This document shows positions 49,401-59,805 of a DNA stretch of 64,000 nucleotides, one piece after another. Each line of letters begins with the position of its first letter. Position 1 is the stretch's first letter. The notes below the pieces were generated by a model. That model was given only the letters and a program-made list of their open reading frames with translations. It did not search any database and was not told the origin of the DNA. Where the stretch lies: contig OZ234497.1 of NCBI GenBank assembly GCA_965153455.1, positions 11,222,001 through 11,286,000 of the forward strand, read 5' to 3'. Made by a program: the position numbers and the translations under genes. Origin of the DNA: Sphagnum compactum. Lineage: Eukaryota > Bryophyta > Sphagnopsida > Sphagnales.

Positions 49401-52400
49401 TTGATCCAGCCACAGGCAAAGAGCTTGTAATAGAGGATGAGGAGAATGGTAAAAGAATAGAGGACAAGGAGCATACTGACAGTGATTACAGTGATACCAG
49501 TGACATTGAAGCTGAGTATTTTGAAGCTGAGGTACTCTCAGAATCACCAGATGTGTCAGTGCCCAATGTTAACAGAATACCACTTTCTTTCATTTGAGCA
49601 TTGACTTGGAATTGTCTGTGGTAGATGCATCAAATTTGATTTCAGTGTAGTTTGGAAGAGGGTTCACATTCTATATTTTTTCGTGGGAATAAATAGCTGA
49701 AGTTATGACAATTCTGTCCTTGTGCAATGTAGATGGAGTGGGCCAACCAGGGTGCTGATCACTTTGGCACTGTCCTTCCACCAGGTTTGCCTCTGCAATT
49801 TTCCACACAAATCATACTCTCTTTTTTTTCACTCTGCGCATGCTACCACACATTGTTCTTACCTTCAACTATGCAAATTGTTTGCTGTTGCTTTCTCCAA
49901 GCTAGTTCTTCTGGGGTTATGGTTTTCAGGGTGAGGGAGTTGAAAACATGTATTTGTCCTCTTTGAGGTAGTGACAAAGTTTTGTTATTTGGTTTGGAGC
50001 AGACATTGACATACCACAGTCCAGCATTCAATTTTCAGATGTGCCTGAGAGGTACAGTTATGCCTTCCATAACTTGGACAAAATAGTGAACTACATGGTG
50101 TCTCAGAAAGTGCTGATCATGTACAAATATATTCTTGAGAGTCCTGTGACCAATCAGGGACTCAAACTTCTAAGTTTCTGGAAGCAGAAATATATGTAAA
50201 TGCTGATTAGTATGTCTTCTCCAGGTCAGTTGTGTGTTAACTGCAACAGTTGGGTGGGGTAGATGTGCAGTGTGTGCTGCTCGTGGCAATGTCATCCATT
50301 CACCGGTGATTTTGTGCAGAACCTGCAGAGAATTCTTCTGTCAGCAATGTTTCTCAGAGGTGAGGTTGTGAAAGCTTCCAAATTGAGTGAGGTTTCTGAG
50401 TGCTGAAAAAATATTAGTCTTGAAACCACTATCCTGGGCCTTTCTCAGGAATGAGAGCCATGGGAAAGGTGCGTGAAGGTGGAGAACTATTCTATGCTTA
50501 CAGGAAAACCTAATACAATTTCCTTGCTTGGTGCATTTCCACAAATAGCTGAGCTGGAGGGTTCTCTTTCTTGCTGTGTGCTTATGCTCATAAAGCATTT
50601 GAATCATTCACACAAGTGACATTCCTGCACACTCCCTTAAAATTTGAAGAATGTCGATAAATTGCATGACTCTGGAGTCCAACCTTTCCAAATGTTCTTG
50701 GGCACATTTGGACAATCAAAGTTTGGCTGTCCTCCACAGAACAAGCAGTTTATGTCCCAACCCATCTATGTTCACTACAGGTGTCTTGGTAAAAACAAGA
50801 TAGACCTTGTGTGTTGCAGTTTCATGTTACTCCGCGTTTGAAGGCCCATGTGGTTCATCACGTTGCAACATCCTTGATGTCTCGAAGTCAAGGGATTTCG
50901 CTTGAGAGCACTGGTAGTTCAGGAGGACTATCTGCAAATGACGGGTTTGTTATTGGGACGGTTGTCCCTTCAACCAAGCAAGAAATTGCTGGAAACAATG
51001 GCCCAATAGAATTGGATCACCAGGACTGGCGAGTCACAAAAACCTCTTTCAATAAGCAGGTGCCATCCTGCTCTTCCCTTTCTTTCTTTTTTCAGTTTTG
51101 TGGCCTTCCTTGACAAGGCCATTGGTTTTCAGAGCTCTATAGGGATATGATTCTTTTGCTGGGTTTCTGACTTTGGCACTGTTGCCAACCAATTCTATAC
51201 CTCGCTTATTGTCCCTTAAACACAACAAGGAGGTACTTTTTTCCACATAGGGATTTCGGTTTGGAATTTGCATTTCAACAATCACACTCTTTAGGTCAGT
51301 ACCAGTAACAAATATCAGGATTGCTTTGTTTGCAAGGCATAATCATAGACAAAGGGCTGTTTTTGTTTGTGTTTTGTGTTTTGTTCATCAAGTGATTCAA
51401 GTTTTCTGTGAATTCTCAGGAGGATAAAATTCTCAGAGACTTGGGAAACCCTCTAAGAGAAAGCAAAGGACCACCAAGAACAACATCAAAATTGTGGAAC
51501 AGTCGAACTGGCTTGTGTGCTCTCAACAGTGTTGGAGTCCTTGAGTTCGACAATGAAGGCATCCTCCCCCAGGTTGCTTGTCTATTTCTGTGTAGGCCGG
51601 TTTGTTTGCTGATAACCAGTGTGTACTGGCATAAGAAATAGGTGGTGCTCATGCATGGTTCTCATTTGTCAAAATGGAGAGGGGAAGAGAAGATACATGG
51701 AGAAAATGTCTGTGCCCACTATGAATCCAATTGGGTGATGCACCAAAAGAAATCAGTTTTAGGGTGAACCTTCAATGCATATATGTCTGTGAAACATAAA
51801 TGGGGTTGGAGTTTCAGTTAATGAGCTTTAGGATACAGACTTGTGAAAATGCACCAGTATTGCCTGCATGGGCATTGCTCATGTAACAAATACTGATTAA
51901 GTGCTAGATTAAAATTCATGGGTGTGTTCATATCTTTTACATGAGTCACTGAAGCCATCTGCAATCCAGCAGGAGCCTATCTCTGCAGGTCCTGACATAG
52001 GAGAGCTTAGCAAGCATCCAAACCAGCTCTCTGAAGAATTGTTTCGAACAATGGCCTCCTTCCATCAAACATTTGCTGCATCTTACTCTTTGAACACCCA
52101 GTTGTCTGCTGCCTCACAAGACTTGGAGACGTCAAAAGGGAGACTAACACAGCACATCTCACAGGTATCCCTCTCTTCATACAAGACTATGAGTACCTCA
52201 CACTCTTCAAATTTCATGACAAATGTACACTGAATTTCCTCTGAAGCATCTGGCAACTTATTCTCAGTTCAGAAGTCTGTGTTTAAATGCAGAAAGTTGC
52301 TTATTACAAACACCATGCTTTCTATCCAAGAGTGCTAGGGAAAGCACTGAGGATGATTTACCATTCAAGATTGCCACCACTGTCTCCAATGACTCAGGTT

Positions 52401-54406
52401 GCATCTAATGTCTTGTAACTCTCATGGCATGATCTGTCGGTTTATGATACAACTAAGGAGAACAAAGTTGAGGAGGTAATGATCGATCCCTATGGAATCA
52501 AGCAAGGGGACACCACATGGGACATAGGAAGTTATGCAAATATGTGGGAAGTTACTGTGCTCCCTACAGTGAACAAGTCAAAGGAGTACGCTGCTTTGTA
52601 TCCACAGTTAAGGTTAGATCATCTGCATTTCTTGTGGAGGCCTTTCCAATCTGATCTATCCCTTATTTTGCTATAGTATGACATTTGAGTACCGGGGTGT
52701 TCCTGGAATTGACTATGCTGGGTGTTTATCAGGGGACTTCTTGAAGGTCTGAAGCATGTGCAACCAAGAGAGATGAGTCATGAGCAACGAATGGCTTTCT
52801 GGATCAACATCTACCACTCACTAATTCTACATGTATTCACAACTATGCCTTCTTTAATTTGCAGAGAAAATTGATTTTGCCTATGGTTTAACTCCTTGCC
52901 TCTAATGTTCAACGATGGAAGAAGCAACAAGAAAAAAGAGGAGAGACTACCAAAAAGAAAATCTGATCTGTTCATGCAAAGGCAAAGGTGTTTTGCAGAT
53001 CCATTCACAAGGGCAGAATTACTCAGAACCAGAAGTCTGAGAGCTTGATGGCAGGAGAAATGTGACTTGGAAATAGAGATGCTGCCTATATGTCTGAAAG
53101 TAAGCTGTGATTTCTGCAGGCGTGCCGAAGACCCACTATAAGCGGATAAATTTCATGAACAAGGTGCAGTATAGATATTCTCTTGAATTCCTCTTCCACA
53201 GTTGATCTACTTTGTCATTCTCTATGGTGTACTACTCTACTTCACAGCATGTGAAATTTGAGAGTTGGCAGGTGGCATATATTGTTGGTGGACATCCGTA
53301 CAGTGTCTTGGCAATTGAACACTCTGTTCTGCGGGCTCACTCACATCGCCCTGCTTTGGTAACCTCTCTCTGCTCTTTTTTTCTGTCCATACACCTTTAA
53401 ATTCTTCCACTCTCCTATGAGTCTCCTTAATCTGCTTGTAGTTATGTCTTTGAGACCATGGGACTGGTGTAGTGTTTTGTTCAGTCCATTTTGTAGGGTA
53501 GATGCCTGTGCTCATGTCTTGTATCTGTGGTGACATTGAGTCCTATCAGGCATACCTTTTGCCAGTTCACAAGTTCAAGAAGACAGATGAAAGAAGTGCA
53601 TCTGCCTTGGACCATGCTGAGCCTCTTATCAGCTTTGCTCTTTGCTGTGGTAGCAGGTCTAGCCCTGTGGTGAGCTCCACTTCCACTGCCTCCCTCTTTT
53701 TACTGTCCCTTGTGTTGCTGTCAGATCCATTATGTTAGTGCCCTGATTGTTAAGGTGATAAAAATTTGCTCCATGTGAAAGTTGTAACAAAGTGGTTTCC
53801 TGTTATGTTTTTTGTTCCACGTAGAAATCTTAGTATCCAAGCATTTTGTAGATATTAGAATGCCTCTTCTTTTGATTCATTCTTCCACTTCTGGTGTCCT
53901 TATTATGCTTCTTGCGTTTCCTAGAAAAGGTCATTGCCATTGAGAATTTATGAACCAGCAAATTCTTGCAATGACCTGGTATTTCTCAAGGCTCTCTCAA
54001 ATTGAGAAGAGCTACTGATGACTTTGGTTTTTTGTCTGTTGTGGGGTCAAATCTTACTAAGAGGTATTCCATGTCTCATGTGCAGATGCGGGTATATACG
54101 GGCACAGATGTAAGGGCTGAGCTACAGGCATCCTGCAAAGACTTCCTACTGGCAGCAGTAGGGATCAACCGGCACAAACGTGTGCTTCTGCCCAAGATAC
54201 TACACTGGTATGCACGTGATTTCTCACATGACGCGCAGTCATTGATGGAGTGGATATCCACACAGCTACCACAAGAGAAAAAAGAAGCTCTCAGACAGTG
54301 TTTGAAGAAATCAGGAAAGCAATTGAGGCACCACATGACTGTGCTGCCATATGACTGGAGCTTCCGCTATCTCTTCGACAGAAATATCCATGACTCATTC
54401 AAGTGA
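46440..54406 (+). CDS. Fusion protein: StART-like PITP domain, FYVE-like Cys cluster, DUF547 module
   Basis: Twenty-four phase-compatible exons give 887 residues: 46440-46482, 46773-46852, 46957-47049, 47227-47328, 47487-47609, 47927-47988, 48473-48553, 48918-48972, 49113-49181, 49337-49531, 49733-49784, 50003-50051, 50263-50359, 50820-51059, 51420-51572, 51946-52164, 52293-52397, 52458-52612, 52733-52832, 52867-52885, 53120-53163, 53272-53358, 53550-53669 and 54086-54406. Residues 1-265 form a phosphatidylinositol-transfer-protein fold: LRVVLPMTVEEFRRAQ, GQYTHSLYRLGDR, KTGRGPLRKEW, FCWLDEWFDLT. An acidic linker follows (about 260-300). Residues 336-364 carry CxxC-x13-CxxC-x4-CxxC, spaced like a FYVE finger. 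Residues about 510-887 match the plant MIP1-type DUF547 module: PNQLSEELFRTMASF, AFWINIYHSLILH, VGGHPYSVLAIEHSVLR, FALCCGSRSSPV, VLPYDWSFRYLF. Likely role: lipid exchange or sensing at membranes. Uncertain points are the starts of exons 3, 16 and 18 and the 19-nt exon 20. Two separate genes remain possible but are disfavoured by phase continuity. Confidence 0.83.
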
Positions 54407-54884
54407 CTTAGTGGAGGCTAGAGGTTTTATGAGGTGACAATTTATCTGTGCTCCTCTTTCTCCTTGCCCTCTTGAACAAGATTCTATATTTACATCCTCC
54501 ACTGGCTCTCTGTATCCTGGACATTAATTCATTCTTTCTCCAGTCAGGTTTCTGTGGATCTCTGCTATCTTATACAGTCTCTGAGTTTTTGGTCCTGAGC
54601 TATTAACCATAGGGAGTCAGGAGGCCTGGAGTTTGCAGTCATCTTTAATGAGTCACAGGTCAGCCCCAGCCCCCACTGTATGGATTTGCAGACAACTGAG
54701 AAAGAATACGGGTTCTCTTAACATATGATAATCACATATATAGACCTTGATCATGTTTTTGTCACAGAACTGTGGTTTCCACAAGTTTGGATTGATCTGA
54801 TATAGGTGCTCAACCTATATTCCACAGCACAGTGTCTGTGTGAGTGGTTCTACCTGTTAAGAAACCCATAGTGCAGCTATTGAC
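54407..54884. terminator. Shared 3' intergenic region between convergent genes
   Basis: Only 478 bp separate the stop codons of the PITP-DUF547 gene (plus) and the ARM-repeat gene (minus). The stretch must hold both 3' UTRs and polyadenylation signals, so the transcripts may overlap in antisense. I cannot place a poly(A) site with confidence. Confidence 0.5.
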
Positions 54885-57800
54885 CTATCTCACGTCCTTG
54901 AGATTCTGGAATGGTCGGGATCGGAACTGAAGCTGCTGAATTGTTTGCCTGGAGCATTTCTTTATCATTGCTGACACAGATGCCTTGACCATTGCTCTCA
55001 GCACTTCAATACCCCGCTGCAGCTTCATCCTTGCATGTGGGTGTTCTGCAACATTTGTTATCAACTGCAAAAGAGCATGAAGCCAAGATTCACACAAGGA
55101 GACAATTAGTGAACACATCCACACTCCAGATAACAACAAGATCATTTCATAAGAAAGAGGAATGGATACTTTCCTTAAACCCTAGATTGAGGAAACACTT
55201 TTACGGAGCTCACTGTAATTGATTTAAGAAGTCAACATCTATGTGATGCACTGTGTCTCTCCAAGAACTTAGCCTCCTTGCATGAGCAGTTCTTGCATTG
55301 ACATGGTATATTTTGTGGAAGGTTTAGGCTCCCATCAATAGTTCAAATAGTAACATACCACCATAACCATGAGTGTGAGCTCTGTATCAGAAAGGTTGAG
55401 CATTGGAACCAGTACAGGAACACCATTGGCGATGATGAAATCTTTCTTACCCTGGACTTCAAGGGTAATGCTGTGAATGGCACATCAACCAAGTAAGCAA
55501 CCAGTGCGTCTTTCAATTTACTAAACATAATAAATCCAAGTATGACTTCCTATATTGTCAATACTCCTTTTCCTTGAAGGCTCCTGCTTCTTTGATATTC
55601 AAATGCAGCATTGAACTATCTTATTATGGTTGTACCTGATGAGAGCAGCTGCAGCATAAGCAATAACATGTGAGTCAACATGATTGAGGTAAGGCACCAG
55701 CACTTCTACTGCTTTTAATTCCACAGCTTTCTTTCTTCCAGCCTCATCGAAACTGTCCCCCATTCACACAATTGAGAGAAGGTTACTGTGCATGCTACCT
55801 ATCATCATCTGGTGTGCTGGACTAGTCTCCAGTCAACATTCTGAAAAGCATCCAAGTTGGAGATAGACTCACCAAAGGAGGCACAAAAACCGAGCCACAG
55901 AAACCATCAAATCTTGATAGGGAATATTGGCAAGTTTCAATACTATTGCCACAGCGTTGGCCTTCAAAACCCCAATTTCCACCCATGTCAGTCGACATGG
56001 TGCATCATCAGATGTAGTAGAGAGGGAACCTTTGTGCCACATTGAGATAGAATTTGGACATTTTCCTTGACCACCTAGCTCCATATTGATGAAGAGCTTA
56101 TGACCACTGTGCAGGCAACAACCTCAGCAGTATTCATATACCTATAGACTTGTGCCTTTAGTACAAACCAGTAGATTTGTCAATAGGATTGTTACCTGTT
56201 ATTACACATTGAAGCATAATGAGTCAATTTCACATCATAACAGAATGTGAAGACCTTACACATAATATCACACCTTCAGAAGCTCTGTAAGAGCCTTCTG
56301 GTCATAGTTCAAGCCTGCCACACACTTGGAGAGCAGATCTAGAGCATTGCACAGGCAATGTGTATCTTTGTCCTCTTTGATCCGATTCATTATGAAAGTC
56401 AGTGCCATCCCATCATTTACAAGCTCAGACCTCACTGTCAGCAACCAAGCAGCCAAAAATTACATCATGGAGAGAATCTATTAACATTTTTTCACAGAAA
56501 GCATCAAAGATGTTTTTCCAATGGACACAAACTGTATGATTCCTGAAACCTTGAAAAACCAGCTAAAACTTCATCTTTACTGGATATTGGAGAAAAAGTT
56601 AGAAACACCTTCACAAGAGAGAGCTGCATCATTGAGGGCATCCAGGGCATTCCTTCTCAAAATGGCATTCTCATCTGCAACCTGCAAGTTCAATGCACTT
56701 TGAGATTTTGAGGTTAAGAGCCAGGTGTCTTAAACCTCAAAAGCCAATGCATGCTTCAAAAGTCGAGGCCGCATGGAGAGTTGTTGTGGAGCAGACAGCC
56801 CCCAACAATAAGGACTTTCATTCAACATTGTCTTTGCTTCTTAGTTTCCCACAAGGAGAGGTGTTATACACCTTGGACCCAAGATACGTTTCAATACTAG
56901 CTCATTTATCCACCATTGTCTTCCCTTCTTATTCCCCACTGTTCTAAATCTTTCTCCAAAGGAAGAGGCAAAAGAGACCATGGCAAGCAGCCCCTTGATG
57001 CACCCCAATTCACAGAGATCAATCCATGTGGTAATTGCAGCTGCATTCAGAAAAACCCCATATTGCCATGGATGAAGCTCGAATATATTATCTATGGAGA
57101 AGAGGGAAGAAAGACATACAACATGGGCTTCTTTTGGGTAGCAATACAACATCGTTTGCCATATTATATTCACAGTAGAGGAGAAGAGGACAAACACTCT
57201 GTATGGTCAAGTAGACCATCATACCTGCACAGAATTTGAAGCAAAGTGCAAGCTGCTGCCGAAAGTACATGTCCTCCTCGGACAACATAGATGCAAGAAT
57301 GGGAAGAAAGCCTAGCACAACACAAAAATTTCATGCTACATCAGAAATATATTGTGCATCAAGCAAATACTATGCAATTGTTCTCCAGACCTCAATGTCA
57401 AATCTCCATGAATCTCCTCATTGTCTGATCTTTCACAAATAGAAAACAATGTCCCTGTAACAACCGAGGTGCATTGATCACTCTTAGCAACTGGATATCA
57501 AAACGGTCAGGCTTCAAATCAGATCACATAAGACATTATATTCTGTTGTTTTAATGGCATGAGGCATAGTTGTCGTCCTCATTTTACAACTCATGTACAA
57601 AGCTTGAGAATCTAGGTATCTTTTCACAAATGCCCACTTGGAAATGCTTAACAGTAAGTACATCATGCTTTTGATGGTGGAGCAAATGTCACTTGGTCAC
57701 CAAAGATTAACAAATTGAAATATAGCAGAAACCCAAATCTTCGGCTGCTCAAATTACTTCTTTCATTTTAAGATTGGTTTTTTTTTCATTACCAGCAGCA

Positions 57801-58631
57801 AGACATCGTGCACGATTTTCTGGAACACAGAGGAGCTCGACAACCCAAGTAATTGATTTTTGTCGCACAATGAGGTCCTCATCTCTGAGTGTTCGCACCT
57901 ATGGATGCATGCATGCATGTGTGCTGCATATTATTATAATTAGTATTATTATTCCCCAAGTTTTGATTTCTTGTGTGACTTCATCAAATTAAGTTGAGGT
58001 CTTCGGGAGAAAGAATGGAGAAGAATGAAGTGGGAAACTCTCGCCTTCTTCTGTTGCACCTGTTGTGTTTTTGGATTGGAATTTGGGAGTGTGGAGTTTA
58101 AACTGTCACAGACAGGAAACAATCCCCCTGGAGGAGGTCTGAGAGCGAGCGAGGCGGAGGAGAAGAGAAAAAATTCACCATCTTGGAATACATGAAGTTT
58201 CCAAAGGCCTGAGTGACAGTGGTGGAGGCTTGAGGCTTCACGTGACCTTGAGCTTGATGCAGCCAAATGTGTCGGCCATGGAGCTCACAATTCAGCAACG
58301 GATAGGCGCGTTCATTATCAGGTGCAGGAAGATACCTAACTTTGCCTTCATTGTTCGTCTGTTTGATGGCATAGCGCCAGGCTAGATATGGGCGCAACAC
58401 TCCATCTTCTTCCGGATCTTCGTGCATGTAGGGTTGGTTAGTCTCATCCTCCAATGGCTGCTCCGATCGCACTCCCTTCTTCTCTTCCTCACCTTTGAGG
58501 AGCCTCTTCTTCTTGCCTCCTTTCTTCATTTCCTCCTCTGATTTCTTCAACTCTTCCTCTTCCTTTAGCCTCTTGTCCTCCGCCACCAGCGCATCTTCGA
58601 TCCTCTGCTCGTAAGCGGATAGGACCTTCAT
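54885..58631 (-). CDS. ARM-repeat protein resembling radial spoke head protein 14 (RSPH14)
   Basis: Nine exons in coding order: 58631-58179, 57898-57793, 57311-57225, 56674-56609, 56434-56274, 56096-55873, 55752-55636, 55470-55359 and 55064-54885 (stop TAG). All phases agree: 1506 nt, 501 residues. Exon 1 encodes a Lys/Glu-rich coiled-coil-like start (about 1-70) and a conserved-looking block with RPYLAWRYAIKQ, YLPAPDNERAYPLLNCELHG and TQAFGNFMYSK. Residues 152-470 are armadillo-type helices, for example RDEDLIVRQKSITWVVELL, GFLPILASMLSEEDMYFRQQ and KANAVAIVLKLANI. Spacing and the RQK and KANA phrases recall RSPH14/RTDR1 of ciliary radial spokes. The 150-residue N-terminal part is absent from the roughly 350-residue animal protein as I remember it. 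A ciliary role is an inference strengthened by POC1 in the same window. Exon 6 has a less certain acceptor (CATAAG), chosen because it alone keeps the frame open. Confidence 0.72.
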
Positions 58632-59420
58632 GGCGACGATTGTGATATCTTCAAGTAATGTCGTCTACCGTTTCAATGAGTTCAAACTCAGGTCGGACCA
58701 CCAAAGGGAATTGCGTCAAGTTTGCATGTGAGAAACCAAATTCTCTTCTCTTCTCTTCTCTTCTCTTCTCTTTCTTTCTTTCTTTCTAACTAAGAGGTCA
58801 AGGGCACTTGATGGAGAGAAGAAGAATCTAAATCATTCAAACTCGGCTAGATCACATTGTGTCAAACTGCAAGGAGTTTCTTCAAAATTCTTCTTCCTCT
58901 TCTTCTTCTTCTCTATCCTTTTGCAATCCACGTTAAACCAGACCACGGCTTCAAAGGAGCTTTGCTTCAATACAGGCTTATTATGCTCATCACGATGTTC
59001 GTGTTTCACCGTTTCTCTTGCATTTCTCCGCAGATCAAAACCTTACAGAATTTCTTTCCTTTCTCAGTTTTCATTAACTACCTGTGCAGACTTTGGATTT
59101 CAATTTTAAACAAAAAGGATTTGTCCACATTTGTTCTCTCTTCTGTTTCTTTTCAAACTGCAGCAGGGTGACCAGAAATGTCCACCATTTCTATTCTTGT
59201 CTTTTCTTTCAAGTTTCTTATCCCACAGCTCCTCTTCCTGCTCCTCTTCCTGCTCCTGCTTGCAAAGCTCATGCCGTTTCGTAGAAACCGAATGACGATA
59301 TCGCTTTTGGGGGAAACTAGTTGTAAAGACTGGCTCCAAATCTTTAACCCTATCTGTATACACACAAGGGTTCTAGTATTAGTGTATTATTATACACTTG
59401 GGGGGGTGGTTGAATAGGCT
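58632..59420 (-). promoter_or_regulatory. Presumed promoter and 5' leader of the ARM-repeat gene
   Basis: The stretch upstream of the start codon holds a TTCTC repeat (about 58740-58771) running into TTTC repeats, CTT repeats near 58894-58911 and a duplicated TCCTGCTCC phrase near 59230-59260. Placement is by position only. Confidence 0.4.
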
Positions 59421-59540
59421 TGTTTGTAAGTGTGGAGAAAAACTGTTATGGTTAATGAAATTGTTGGATGTTAGACTCTCAAACACCAAATCCAACAATT
59501 TCATTCGGTGAGTGAACTAATAGTTAAATGTGTAATAAGA

Positions 59541-59805
59541 AGGGTTTGGTAGGTTTGTGAGAATTTTAGAGGATTGGTGGAAATGGTTGAAAAGGATCAA
59601 TTTTTTCAATGTCCAGTAGAATAGGGTTATGTGTACACTTAAAGTTTCTTTTTTCAAGCTAATGAGATTGAAGGATTTGGTAAGGTTTGTGGGAATTTTA
59701 GAGGATTGGTGGAAATGGTTCAAAAGGATCAATTTTTGTCAATGTCTAGTAGAATAGGGTTATGTGTACATTTTAAAGTTTTTTTTTTTCAAGCTAATGG
59801 GATTG
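59541..59805. repeat. Tandem duplication of a roughly 132-bp unit
   Basis: Copy 1 (about 59541-59670) and copy 2 (about 59671-59805) share GGATTGGTGGAAATGG, AAAAGGATCAATTTTT, AGTAGAATAGGGTTATGTGT and TTTTTCAAGCTAATG in the same order, with scattered substitutions and different T-tract lengths. Confidence 0.85.

Noticed and set aside
49532-50262. A gene break between the PITP part and the DUF547 part
   Set aside because: No stop, poly(A)-like region or new start fits better than the two small phase-matched exons 49733-49784 and 50003-50051, which lead directly into the Cys cluster. Kept as a residual possibility.
56841-57197. 118-codon minus-strand open frame between ARM exons 3 and 4
   Set aside because: Exon 3 joins exon 4 in phase with a continuous ARM helix pattern, and the open frame has no matching splice phases or ARM character.
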